From AP-15 sp963785565 (lineage in GTDB: Bacteria; Pseudomonadota; Alphaproteobacteria; ATCC43930; CGMCC-115725), in NCBI GenBank assembly GCA_963785565.1, contig CAWAVV010000001.1, forward strand, positions 26,086 to 90,085: 64,000 nt of DNA, given 5' to 3'. The notes under the pieces were generated by a model, which saw only the letters and a list, made by a program, of their open reading frames with translations, did no database searches and was not told where the DNA came from. Of this stretch, positions 9,000 to 20,907 are shown piece after piece. Numbering within the stretch: the stretch's first letter is position 1; each line of letters opens with the position of its first letter. The translations under genes were made by a program, and so were the position numbers.

Positions 9000-9128
9000 C
9001 GGAGGACAGACGACGGACGACCGAGGACAGACATCCTCCTCATCCGCAACCCTCTCCGCTTGCTGTTGCCAGAGTAGAAGAGCCGGCGTCCGACTTGCGT
9101 CGTCCGTCCGCTGTCTTCCGTCCTCCGG
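9000..9128 (-). repeat. Repeat-family hairpin between 16S and tRNA-Ile
   Basis: Inverted arms (CGGAGGACAGACGACGGACG at 9000 and its imperfect complement ending near 9128) enclose about 65 bases. The right arm abuts the 16S 3' end by about 7 bases, so the stem could take part in 16S maturation. It is the fourth member of the repeat family in this operon. Confidence 0.72.
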
Positions 9129-9133
9129 CATCC

Positions 9134-10668
<1,535 letters not shown>

Positions 10669-11013
10669 CCCAGGCCCCTCCGTCGTGACCCGACCCCCTC
10701 GGAGCGCTACGCCCCACGGAACCCCGGCCCGAGCGGACGGACCCATATCAGGGCCTCCAAAACGCTCGCAAATGCGCCAGCGTCCGGCAACCCGCGCCGC
10801 CGCCCGCGCATCCCTTCCCTTCCACACAATCTCAATCAACAATCCCCCCAAGCCGTCTGGCCACAGCGGGGCCGCGCTTATACCCCCGCCCCCAACCCCC
10901 GTCAACACCCCATGTCCGTCGGGGAGGCGATCCTCGAAAGACGCGCAGCAGCTTGCCGAGATAGGCAGTCCGATCCCGCATGTCCAGAAGCACACCCGAA
11001 TAAATTTACCAAA
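10669..11013 (-). other. rRNA operon leader and upstream region
   Basis: The 16S leader of about 200 bases lies between the promoter at 10877-10905 and the 16S gene. Beyond the promoter about 100 bases separate it from the DUF1489 stop codon. I see no tRNA, no gene and no clear antitermination box. Confidence 0.5.
10877..10905 (-). promoter_or_regulatory. rRNA operon promoter
   Basis: On the minus strand TTGACG (10905-10900) and TATAAG (10882-10877) are separated by exactly 17 bases, a near-consensus housekeeping sigma promoter. The predicted start is about 200 bases upstream of mature 16S. No competing match of this quality is seen nearby. Confidence 0.85.
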
Positions 11014-11427
11014 TCATATCAGTCCCAGCGCGCGCAGCTCGGTGAGCATTTGATCGGGCAGCGGCAGCTCGCCGACCGTCGCGCGATCGGGCGGCGCGGC
11101 CTCTGGCGCCAGATAGCGCCAGCCCTGAAACGGCCGGCACGATCGCGACAGGGTCGGCACCAAGGTCCGCTCGACGTCGATCAGGCAATAGCGGCGGCCA
11201 TTCTCATCCCGCTCGCTGTGAAATCCGGTGACCAGCTGCCGCACCCGGATCTGGCCGCGGATGACCCAGTAAATCGAGCCGCCGGCGAGCACTTCCGCCG
11301 CCCGGCGCGGGTGGTTTCTGGTATAGACCCAGCCGCCCCCGCGCTCGGCCGCGCGCGCCGCCCGCACCCGGCGCAGATGCTCGACATCGTCGATCCCGAC
11401 GGCGAGCTTGATCAGATGCAGCGGCAT
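11014..11427 (-). CDS. DUF1489 family protein
   Basis: 137 aa, close to the family length. It matches the DUF1489 pattern: LHLIKLAVG at the N-terminus, a central AGGSIYWVIRGQIRVRQ strand pair, and the strongly conserved RRPFQGWRYL with the AAPPD that follows. The family is restricted mostly to Alphaproteobacteria and has no known function. The gene starts 13 bases after the stop of the carboxylase alpha subunit on the same strand, so it is probably the last gene of that operon. No membrane segment or signal peptide is seen. Confidence 0.85.
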   Translation of the reverse strand: MPLHLIKLAVGIDDVEHLRRVRAARAAERGGGWVYTRNHPRRAAEVLAGGSIYWVIRGQIRVRQLVTGFHSERDENGRRYCLIDVERTLVPTLSRSCRPFQGWRYLAPEAAPPDRATVGELPLPDQMLTELRALGLI

Positions 11428-11440
11428 CGGCCCGACCCGA

Positions 11441-13444
<2,004 letters not shown>

Positions 13445-13449
13445 TCTCG

Positions 13450-13515
13450 CCACAGAGACACAGAGGACGCGGAGCAAAGGAAATGGATTCCTCCGTGCCC
13501 TCCGTGCCTCTGTGG
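13450..13515. repeat. Interspersed inverted repeat between mccB and mccA
   Basis: Arms of about 25 bases (starting CCACAGAGACACAGAGG at 13450 and ending CTCCGTGCCTCTGTGG at 13515) are mostly complementary, with several G-U-compatible mismatches, around a 16-base centre. The motif belongs to a widespread class of ACAGAGACACAGAGG interspersed repeats. It nearly fills the mccB-mccA gap. Confidence 0.75.
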
Positions 13516-13535
13516 TAAATAGACAACCGCCATCG

Positions 13536-15143
13536 TCACATCCGGAACACGCCGAAGCGGGTCGGCTCGACCGGGGCGTTGAAGCTCGCCGAGATCGCCA
13601 GGGCCAGCACCATCCGCGTATTGGCCGGGTCGATCACCCCGTCGTCCCACAGCCGCGCGCTCGCGTAATAGGGGTGGCCCTGGGTCTCGTATTGCGCGCG
13701 GATCGGCGCCTTGAATTTCTCGTCTTCGGCGGCGCTCCAGGCTTCGCCGCGTGCTTCGCGCGCATCGCGGCGGATCTGCGCCAGTACCGAGGCCGCCTGC
13801 TCGCCGCCCATCACCGAGATCCGCGCATTCGGCCACATCCACAAAAACCGCGGCCCATAGGCCCGCCCGGCCATGCCGTAATTGCCGGCGCCAAAGCTGC
13901 CGCCGATGATCACGGTGAATTTCGGCACCGCCGCTGTGGCGACCGCGGTCACCATCTTTGCGCCATCCTTGGCGATGCCGCCCGCCTCGTATTTCTTCCC
14001 CACCATGAACCCGGTGATGTTCTGCAGAAACACCAGCGGGATCCCGCGCTGCGCGCACAATTCGATAAAATGCGCGGCCTTCAGGGCGCTCTCGGAAAAC
14101 AAAATGCCGTTATTGGCGAGGATGCCGACCGGATACCCCCAGATCCGGGCAAAACCACACACCAGGGTCGGCCCGTAGAGCCGTTTGAACTCGTCGAACT
14201 CGCTGGCGTCGACGATGCGGGCGATGATTTCGCGCACGTCATAGGGCTGGCGGGTGTCTTGCGGGACGACGCCATAAAGCTCGCCGGCCGGGTAGCTCGG
14301 CTCGACCGGAGGCGTAACCTCGACCCCGACCATCTTCGCCCGGTTCAGATTGCCGACGATCCGCCGCGCGATGCCGAGCGCATGATGGTCGTCGAGCGCG
14401 TAATGGTCGGTGACCCCGGAGATCCGGCTGTGCACTTCTGCACCGCCCAGTTCCTCGGCGGTGACGATCTCGCCGGTGGCGGCGCGCACCAAAGGCGGTC
14501 CGGCCAAGAAAATCGTCCCCTCGCCCTTGACGATGATCAATTCGTCCGACATCGCCGGGACATAGGCGCCGCCCGCCGTGCACGATCCCATGACGATCGC
14601 GACCTGCGGGATGCCGGCGGCGGACAGCCGCGCCTGATTGTAAAAGATGCGGCCGAAATGGTCGCGGTCGGGAAACACCTCGTCCTGCGCCGGCAGAAAT
14701 GCCCCGCCCGAATCGACCAGATAGAGGCAAGGCAGCCGGTTTTCGGCGGCGATCTCCTGGGCGCGCAGATGCTTTTTGACGGTGATCGGGAAATAGGTGC
14801 CGCCTTTGACGGTCGCGTCGTTGGCGACGACGACGCATTCGCGCCCCATGATCCGGCCGATCCCGGTGATGATCCCGGCCGCCGGCACCTCACCGTCATA
14901 CATGCCGAACGCAGCGAGCGGCGAGAGTTCGAGAAACGGCGACCCCGGATCGAGCAACAGCCGGACCCGCTCCCGCGGCAATAGTTTCCCACGCCCCAAA
15001 TGCCGCCGGCGCGCCTCTTCGCCGCCCCCCTCCTCGATCGCCGCCAGTTTCTCGCGCAAATCCGCGACCAGCTCCCGCATCGCCGCGGCATTACCGCGAA
15101 AACTATCGGAGCGCAGATCGAGCGAGGTTGTGAGCACGGTCAT
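13536..15143 (-). CDS. mccB: Methylcrotonyl-CoA carboxylase, carboxyltransferase beta subunit
   Basis: 535 aa, the normal MccB length. It begins with a conserved RELVADLREKLAAIEEGGG helix and GRGKLLPRERVRLLLDPGSP, then the two carboxyltransferase halves with YLVDSGGAFLPAQDEVFPD, GSCTAGGAYVPAMSDE and, in the second half, PLVFLQNITGFMVGKKYE and GSFGAGNYGMAGRAYGPRF. These features distinguish MccB from propionyl-CoA carboxylase beta. It transfers carboxylate from biotin to 3-methylcrotonyl-CoA in leucine catabolism. It is the first gene of a minus-strand operon with mccA and DUF1489. Isovaleryl-CoA dehydrogenase, the preceding enzyme of the pathway, is encoded at 60967-62139. Confidence 0.95.
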   Translation of the reverse strand: MTVLTTSLDLRSDSFRGNAAAMRELVADLREKLAAIEEGGGEEARRRHLGRGKLLPRERVRLLLDPGSPFLELSPLAAFGMYDGEVPAAGIITGIGRIMGRECVVVANDATVKGGTYFPITVKKHLRAQEIAAENRLPCLYLVDSGGAFLPAQDEVFPDRDHFGRIFYNQARLSAAGIPQVAIVMGSCTAGGAYVPAMSDELIIVKGEGTIFLAGPPLVRAATGEIVTAEELGGAEVHSRISGVTDHYALDDHHALGIARRIVGNLNRAKMVGVEVTPPVEPSYPAGELYGVVPQDTRQPYDVREIIARIVDASEFDEFKRLYGPTLVCGFARIWGYPVGILANNGILFSESALKAAHFIELCAQRGIPLVFLQNITGFMVGKKYEAGGIAKDGAKMVTAVATAAVPKFTVIIGGSFGAGNYGMAGRAYGPRFLWMWPNARISVMGGEQAASVLAQIRRDAREARGEAWSAAEDEKFKAPIRAQYETQGHPYYASARLWDDGVIDPANTRMVLALAISASFNAPVEPTRFGVFRM

Positions 15144-15250
15144 CGGCGAGGCGCACCCTAATACGGAGGCCTTGCTTAAGATATCCGCGCAACCCGAGCA
15201 GCGTCACCCTCGCGACGGATTTCTTGACCGACTTGGCGCTGAGCGGAGCT

Positions 15251-16147
15251 TCAGACGGTCAGATTTTGGGCCCTGGCATGGATCCACGCCGCGGTTCTGC
15301 GGACGCCGCCGAAGGTGAAGATGTGCAGTCCGTCTCTCGTTGCGTCGCAATGCTCGGCCGCTGCCAGCGTCTCGATCAGCGCGTCGGGAGTGGCTTCGAC
15401 GAGGATGCGGGCAAACGCAGTCTGGCCACGGCCGAGCGCACGCAGCGACGCGCCGATGCCGCAGCGCACGGCGAATTTGGCGAGTGTCGCCACGCTGGCC
15501 GGGCCGGCGATGCCGATCCGGATCGGGCAGAGGATATCGTCGTCGCGCAGCGACCGGATCCAGCGCTGGACCGGCGCTGCCTCGAAACCGAATTGAGTGA
15601 TTAAAGAAACCTCGAGGCCGCGTTGCCGGGCAAGCGCCAGTTTGGCCCGCAATGCCTTGTCGAGGCTGCGCAGATCGATGCTCGGATGGCCCTCCGGATA
15701 GCCGGCAAAAGCGACGTGCCGGACGCCGTGATCCTCCACCAGACCGGTTGCCAGCAGCTCCAAGCTGTCGCGAAACGGTCCTACCGAACGAGCGGGGTCG
15801 CCGCCGATGATCAAGACGTCCCTGACCTCCGCTTCGACCGCCGCGCGCTGCAGGAAATCGCGCGCCTGGGTAAAGCTGGCCAGACGCCGCGCCGCGATGT
15901 GGGGCATCGGGGTAAAACCGGCGCGCCGCAACTTGACGCAGGCGGCCACGATGTCGTGGTGGGTGACGCTCGCGGGGTGATTGACGAGCACCGTCGTGCC
16001 CGGCTCGAGCAGTTCTCCCAATTTCTCGCGCGCCGGGTCGTCATGCGGCGAGATTTCGATCGTAGAGCCGCCGATCAGCTCGGCGGCGCGGCTGCGATGG
16101 AGATTGTCCGGGATCCGGCCCGGCCGTCCCATATCCGCTCCGATCAT
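15251..16147 (-). CDS. Methylenetetrahydrofolate reductase-like protein
   Basis: 298 aa, similar in length to MetF. It shows the MTHFR TIM-barrel pattern: STIEISPHD near the N-terminus, VNHPASVTHHDIVAA, HIAAR, DVLIIGGDPARSVGPF (flavin/folate region), VAFAGYPEGHP, SLITQFGFEA and CPIRIGIAGPAS. The ATG at 16147 overlaps the stop of the upstream gene in an ATGA, so the two are translationally coupled. With two MetE-like proteins divergently next door, it probably belongs to a folate one-carbon or methyl-transfer pathway rather than being the main MetF. The 5' segment up to 16195 is excluded because it lies inside the neighbouring gene. Confidence 0.82.
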   Translation of the reverse strand: MIGADMGRPGRIPDNLHRSRAAELIGGSTIEISPHDDPAREKLGELLEPGTTVLVNHPASVTHHDIVAACVKLRRAGFTPMPHIAARRLASFTQARDFLQRAAVEAEVRDVLIIGGDPARSVGPFRDSLELLATGLVEDHGVRHVAFAGYPEGHPSIDLRSLDKALRAKLALARQRGLEVSLITQFGFEAAPVQRWIRSLRDDDILCPIRIGIAGPASVATLAKFAVRCGIGASLRALGRGQTAFARILVEATPDALIETLAAAEHCDATRDGLHIFTFGGVRRTAAWIHARAQNLTV

Positions 16148-17511
16148 CCTGAATTCCGCTTGCGCGAAATCACGTAGGATTCGTCCCAGAACCACAGCCC
16201 GCCATATTGGCGCAGCACCTCCTTGGTCGCTTCAAGATAGGCGCCGCTGCTGATCGCGCCCGAGAGGCGCTCGTCCTCGATTTGCGCGACATAGACCGCG
16301 GCGTTCCAGGCGGCGAACAAGGTCGAGGTGCCAATCGTCTCGCTGATCTCGCTCGGCAAGGTGTGCATGTCGTAGCGAAACAGCGAGCGCGCATCTGCGT
16401 AGGCGCCGAAATTGAGGGTGCGGCCGGCGCTGCCGAGCTCGGCCTTGGTCGCCCGCAACAATGCGTGGCGGTCGGTCGTGAAAGGGTCTTCGCCCGGCCA
16501 GATCCGCTGGATGATCTCCAGACCCGGATCGTGGCCATGCGAGTGGATGGCGATCAGGCGCCCGCCGGGGGCGAGGCTGCGGGCCAGCGGGGCGACGATC
16601 CGGCGCGCCTTGAATTCGACCGGGGCACGGGCGCGATAAGGCTGGGAGGCGATTACCAGATCGTATTCGGCACGGGTGAACCCGCGGCGCGGGCGCACCT
16701 GATCGAGCAAGAATTTGTGGTCTTCGCGGTAGATCACCAGCACGACCGGCTTCTCGTAGACCGGATTGCCGGTGCCGGCGCTGATCCGCGCGCGCCAATG
16801 TTCGCTCAGAAAACCCTGCAGATCACCGATCTGCACCTCGAAATCATGCGCGGTATTGCCGGTCAGCTCCAGCTCGTGCCAGACGAGACTCGTCGCCGCG
16901 GTGACCGAGTTCGGCGTCAGCCACGGCGCCTCGGCATAGTACATGTTGGTCACGACCAACACCGTCGCCGGATGCTCGAACAGCCGGTCCGGCATCTTTT
17001 CGAGCGCGAGCCGAACGTCTTCGAGGCTGATCTCCTTGGCGACGATATAAGACGGCATCGTCGGGAAGCGGTGGTGCAGGGCGCGCATCGTGCGCGTCAG
17101 CACCGTGCCGTCGCCGGTGCCGGCATCGAACAGGCGCAACGCCGGCGGGCGCGGGTGGATATTGGCCAGCTCCATGCCCACGCGTTGGGCGATTGCCCAC
17201 TTCTCGCCACAGGTGGTGACAAACAGCAGATATTTCTGGCGATTGTCGTAAAAGCGGAAGCTCCGAGCCGCCCCAACCGCGGGCGGCGGCGCGGCAATCG
17301 GCGCCAGGACCGGCGCGCCGTTGACCTGAGGCTCGGGCTTGAGGGCGATGAACGCGTGCACCCGCTCCGCCGTATCGGTGGTGACCCGGCCGCCCAGGCG
17401 AAGCCGCGTGACGAGCTTGCCGTCGTTCACGGCGAGGCGGCCAAAGGTGGATTCCGCCATGCCGGCGCGGCGGCAGTATTCGGCGATGTGGCGCAAGAGA
17501 GCCTCGCTCAT
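16144..17511 (-). CDS. SAM-dependent methyltransferase-like protein, 455 aa
   Basis: An N-terminal segment of about 55 residues (HIAEYCRRAGMAESTFGRL) looks like a helix-turn-helix. A Rossmann methyltransferase-type domain follows, with LRLFDAGTGDGTVLTRTM as motif I (about residue 120). Late segments include GRLIAIHSHGHDPGLEI. The ATG at 17511 is preceded by GAGGT at 7-base spacing. It precedes the MTHFR-like gene with an ATGA overlap, and the pair is divergent from the two MetE-like genes, so a role in the same methyl-transfer process is likely. I do not know a characterised member. The substrate is unknown. Confidence 0.7.
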   Translation of the reverse strand: MSEALLRHIAEYCRRAGMAESTFGRLAVNDGKLVTRLRLGGRVTTDTAERVHAFIALKPEPQVNGAPVLAPIAAPPPAVGAARSFRFYDNRQKYLLFVTTCGEKWAIAQRVGMELANIHPRPPALRLFDAGTGDGTVLTRTMRALHHRFPTMPSYIVAKEISLEDVRLALEKMPDRLFEHPATVLVVTNMYYAEAPWLTPNSVTAATSLVWHELELTGNTAHDFEVQIGDLQGFLSEHWRARISAGTGNPVYEKPVVLVIYREDHKFLLDQVRPRRGFTRAEYDLVIASQPYRARAPVEFKARRIVAPLARSLAPGGRLIAIHSHGHDPGLEIIQRIWPGEDPFTTDRHALLRATKAELGSAGRTLNFGAYADARSLFRYDMHTLPSEISETIGTSTLFAAWNAAVYVAQIEDERLSGAISSGAYLEATKEVLRQYGGLWFWDESYVISRKRNSG

Positions 17512-17727
17512 CTCACAACCTCGCAATTTCCCACAATCCGAGTGAAGCGGATGCGAAGCGGCCGGTCAACTTTAATCGTGCCCATAAATCAAGTGGGCAT
17601 CGTAGTGGGCGCAGATTGGGCACAATCGCGCGTGCTGAAATCGGCCGCCCAGTGCTACAATTGTCCCCGAAGCAAGGGCTCGGCCCGCCTTGTCGATCCG
17701 AGGCCCGGCTAAAATCAGGGGGGAACC

Positions 17728-18927
17728 ATGAGAACCAGCTCCGACCATATCCTGACTAGCCATGCCGGCAGCCTGCCGCGCCCGGACACGCTGATCGCGG
17801 CTTGGGCGGCAAATGACGAGAGTGCGCTTGCAGATACGCTGCGGGACGCCGTCACCGAGGTTGTCCGCCACCAGAAGGAACTCGGCATCGACGTCCCGGG
17901 CGACGGCGAGTTCGGCAAGCCAATGGGCCAGCGCGTCAATTACGGCTCGTGGTGGCGCTATTCGTGGCAGCGCCTGGGCGGCATCGAAGCCGGCGAAAAT
18001 TCGCTCTACGACATGCAGCCGCGCCGCTCCAGCCCTGGCCATATCGTGCTGACCAGCTTTGGCGACCGCCGCGATCGTACCGTGTTCGCCACGGCCTATA
18101 ACGATCCCGATTCCGGCATCACCACCGGGCCGCGGCCGCCGGCGCCGATCTGCGTCGGCCCGCTGACCTATACCGGCCACGACGCGATCAAGGCGGACAT
18201 CGCCAATTTCAAGGCGGCGTTGCAGGCGGCCGGGGTCGAGGAAGGCTTTATGACCGCGGTCGCGCCGGCGAGTTGCGCGCGGATCGGCAACGGATACTAC
18301 AAGACCGACGAGGAATTCCTGTTCGCTTGCGCCGAGGCGATGCGCGACGAGTACAAGGCGATCGTCGATGCCGGCCTCGTCCTGCAGTTCGACGACCCAT
18401 GCATCGCCGAGGGCTGGGACCAGGTTAATCCCGAGCCGACGGTCGCGGACTATCGGAAACTGGCGACGATTTGGGTCGAGGCGCTGAACCACGCGATCAA
18501 GGGCCTGCCCGAGGATCGGCTGCGGTTTCATCTGTGCTGGGGCAGCTGGCACGGGCCGCACACGACCGACATCGCGATGCGCGACATCGTCGAGGTCATG
18601 CTGAAGGTCAATTGCCAAGCCTATTCGTTCGAGGCCGGCAATGTCCGCCACGAGCACGAGTGGAAGGTGTGGCAGGAGGTCAAATTGCCCGACGGCAAGA
18701 TCATCCTGCCGGGGATCGTCAGCCACGCCACCAACGTAGTCGAGCATCCCGAGCTGGTCGCCGAGCGCATCCTGCGTTTCGCCAACCTGGTCGGGCGGGA
18801 GCGGGTCATCGCCTCGACCGATTGTGGGCTCGGCGGCCGCGTCCATCCGCAGATCGCCTGGGCCAAGCTCGAAGCACTCGCCCAAGGGGCGGCGCTCGCC
18901 AGCAAGCAGCTGTGGAGCCGAGCATGA
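17728..18927 (+). CDS. Cobalamin-independent methionine synthase-like protein (copy 1)
   Basis: 399 aa, about the size of the C-terminal catalytic domain of MetE. It starts TSHAGSLPRPDTL, has DVPGDGEFGKP, and carries the zinc-site motifs HLCWGSWHGPH (about residue 270) and ASTDCGLGGR near the C-terminus. These proteins transfer methyl or alkyl groups to thiols; relatives include archaeal-type MetE and epoxyalkane:coenzyme M transferase, and the true acceptor here is unknown. A strong AGGGGGGA site precedes the ATG. The gene overlaps its paralogue by ATGA. The MTHFR-like partner is divergent at 15251-16147 and could supply methyl-folate. Confidence 0.85.
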   Translation: MRTSSDHILTSHAGSLPRPDTLIAAWAANDESALADTLRDAVTEVVRHQKELGIDVPGDGEFGKPMGQRVNYGSWWRYSWQRLGGIEAGENSLYDMQPRRSSPGHIVLTSFGDRRDRTVFATAYNDPDSGITTGPRPPAPICVGPLTYTGHDAIKADIANFKAALQAAGVEEGFMTAVAPASCARIGNGYYKTDEEFLFACAEAMRDEYKAIVDAGLVLQFDDPCIAEGWDQVNPEPTVADYRKLATIWVEALNHAIKGLPEDRLRFHLCWGSWHGPHTTDIAMRDIVEVMLKVNCQAYSFEAGNVRHEHEWKVWQEVKLPDGKIILPGIVSHATNVVEHPELVAERILRFANLVGRERVIASTDCGLGGRVHPQIAWAKLEALAQGAALASKQLWSRA

Positions 18928-20138
18928 GAACCAGCTCCGACCACATCCTGACCAGCCATGTCGGGAGCTTGCCGCGCCCGGACGGCTTAATCGCGGCCAA
19001 CCGCGCGCGCGAGGCCGGCGAGACGACCGATCAGCAGGCAATTCGAGAGACATTGCGAACCGCGGTCCACGACGTCGTAGGTCATCAAAAGGAACTCGGC
19101 ATCGACGTCCCGGGCGACGGCGAGTTCGGCAAGTCGATGGGGCATCGCATCAACTATGGCGCGTGGTGGAACTACGCGTTTCTGCGCCTTGGCGGGCTCG
19201 AGCTCGGCGGGCCGAGCCTCGACCATATGACCCCGCGGCCCGCCCGCCCCGGCGAGATCGTATTGAACAACGCCGCTCGCCGGCGCGATCGGGTGCGGTT
19301 TGCCGCCGCCTATGCCGACCCGGTCTCCGGCGTCTTCATGGGTCCCCGGCCCACCACCGGTCCGGTCTGCGTCAGCCCTCTTACTTACGCCGGCCAGGAT
19401 GCGATCACGACCGACATCGACAATTTCAAAGCGGCGCTGAAGGCGGCGGGGGCTGCGGAAGGTTTCATGACGTCGGTCGCGCCCGGCAGCGCCTACCGGA
19501 TTCCCAACGCCTATTACAACAGCGACGAAGAGTTCCTTTACGCCTGGGCCGAGGCCATGCGCGAGGAATACCGGACCATCCTCGATGCCGGGCTAATCCT
19601 CCAGCTTGACGATCCAGCCACCGCGACCGGCTGGGACATGATCGATCCCGAGCCCAACGTCGAAGACTATAAGAAATTTACGATGATCCGGATCGAGGCG
19701 CTCAATCACGCGCTGCGCGGTTTGCCTGAGGATCGCATCCGCTATCACCTGTGCTGGGGCAGCTGGCACGGGCCACATACCACCGACATCCCGATGCGCG
19801 GCATCGTCGATGTGATGCTCGCGGTCAACGCCCAGGCCTATTCGTTCGAAGCCGGCAACGTCCGTCACGAGCACGAATGGAAGCTCTGGCAGGACGTCAA
19901 ATTGCCCGACGGCAAGATCATCCTGCCGGGTGTGATCAGCCACGCCACCAACGTCGTCGAGCACCCGGAGCTGGTCGCCGACCGCATCCTTCGTTTCGCC
20001 AACCTGGTCGGCCGCGAGCAGGTTATCGCCTCGACCGATTGCGGGCTCGGCGGGCGCATCCACCCGCAGATCGCCTGGGCCAAGCTCGAAGCGCTCGCCC
20101 AAGGCGCTGCCCTGGCGAGCCGCCAGCTCTGGCGCTAA
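18924..20138 (+). CDS. Cobalamin-independent methionine synthase-like protein (copy 2)
   Basis: 404 aa, a clear tandem paralogue of the preceding gene: both open MRTSSDHILTSH-GSLPRPD, share VPGDGEFGKSMG, the zinc motif HLCWGSWHGPHTTDI and STDCGLGGRIHPQIAWAKL. The copies differ most between residues 60 and 140, where substrate contacts would be expected. The start codon overlaps the stop of copy 1 (ATGA), so the two are probably made together and may form a heteromer or act on different substrates. It converges with the ParA-like gene and overlaps that gene's stop by a few bases. Confidence 0.85.
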   Translation: MRTSSDHILTSHVGSLPRPDGLIAANRAREAGETTDQQAIRETLRTAVHDVVGHQKELGIDVPGDGEFGKSMGHRINYGAWWNYAFLRLGGLELGGPSLDHMTPRPARPGEIVLNNAARRRDRVRFAAAYADPVSGVFMGPRPTTGPVCVSPLTYAGQDAITTDIDNFKAALKAAGAAEGFMTSVAPGSAYRIPNAYYNSDEEFLYAWAEAMREEYRTILDAGLILQLDDPATATGWDMIDPEPNVEDYKKFTMIRIEALNHALRGLPEDRIRYHLCWGSWHGPHTTDIPMRGIVDVMLAVNAQAYSFEAGNVRHEHEWKLWQDVKLPDGKIILPGVISHATNVVEHPELVADRILRFANLVGREQVIASTDCGLGGRIHPQIAWAKLEALAQGAALASRQLWR

Positions 20139-20767
20139 GCGCCGACCAGTTCGCGGGCGAGCGCGCCGATCTCAGCGGCGGCGGGACTGGCGGCGGCGGT
20201 TTCGTGTACGCCCAGCCCCTGGGCCATCGCGTGAACCAGCGCGATGCGATTGCCGATGCGGCTGGCTGCGAGCGCCACTCCCAGGCTCGCAAGGTCGGCC
20301 GCGATGCGCTCGGTTGCGGTCGACCGCGGCGGCACCCGGTTCAACACGGCGACCGCCGCCCGCCGCTCGTCGCGCGCCATCGCCAATGTTGCCTCCGTCG
20401 CCCACAGATCGAGCGGCGAGGGCTGGACCGGGATCAGCACCAGCCCCGCGGCGCGCACCGCGATGCGCGCCTCGGTCTCGGCGTGCGGCGGGCCGTCGAC
20501 GACGACGAGATCAGCCTTTCGGGCGCGATCCGCGATCCATTGCTCGGCGCGCCAGCCCGGCACCGCCGCGAACTCAAAGCCGATCGCCGCGTCCCCGAGC
20601 CGCTCCCGTCGCAACCCCACCCAGGCGGAGAGGCTTGCCTGCGGGTCGATGTCGAGCACGGCGACCTTGGCGCCTTGCCGCGCCCAGGCGACCGCCAGCT
20701 GCGCGGCCAAGGTCGTCTTGCCGGCCCCGCCCTTGCGCTGCGCTATAGTGATCACCCGCCCCGCCAT
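20135..20767 (-). CDS. ParA/MinD-type P-loop ATPase
   Basis: 210 aa. The deviant Walker A motif QRKGGAGKTTLAAQLA lies at the N-terminus, followed by VAVLDIDPQASLSAW (Walker A') and ADLVVVDGPPHAETE (Walker B). It has the short form typical of orphan ParA proteins that position cellular cargo rather than of plasmid partition proteins. No ParB or cargo gene is next to it, so its partner is unknown. The ATG at 20767 is used; a TTG just before it is the only alternative. It converges with the second MetE-like gene. Confidence 0.85.
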   Translation of the reverse strand: MAGRVITIAQRKGGAGKTTLAAQLAVAWARQGAKVAVLDIDPQASLSAWVGLRRERLGDAAIGFEFAAVPGWRAEQWIADRARKADLVVVDGPPHAETEARIAVRAAGLVLIPVQPSPLDLWATEATLAMARDERRAAVAVLNRVPPRSTATERIAADLASLGVALAASRIGNRIALVHAMAQGLGVHETAAASPAAAEIGALARELVGA

Positions 20768-20907
20768 CAACCCCAGCTTTAGCAGAGGCCGATGCGGGAC
20801 GGTAAGACCATTGCTCGCGCTACTCGGCGGCCCGCAGTTTGGTCGTCAGGCCGAGCCGCTCGACCGTGTTGCACTCGAGAAGCTCCCGAAGAACCCTTCC
20901 GCGGAGG

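Noticed and set aside
13445..13477. Extended N-terminus of MccA (MLRVLCVSVARM).
   Set aside because: These residues are coded by the interspersed inverted repeat and are foreign to the family. The start at 13444 fits the conserved sequence.
17656..17661. TACAAT as the -10 box of the MetE-like operon.
   Set aside because: No acceptable -35 lies 16-18 bases upstream, so I did not list it as a promoter.
20771..20907. A possible C-terminal gene fragment after katG reading RELLECNTVERLGLTTKLRAAE.
   Set aside because: It is in frame and looks protein-like, but it is too short to assign and lacks a start. Not reported as a gene.
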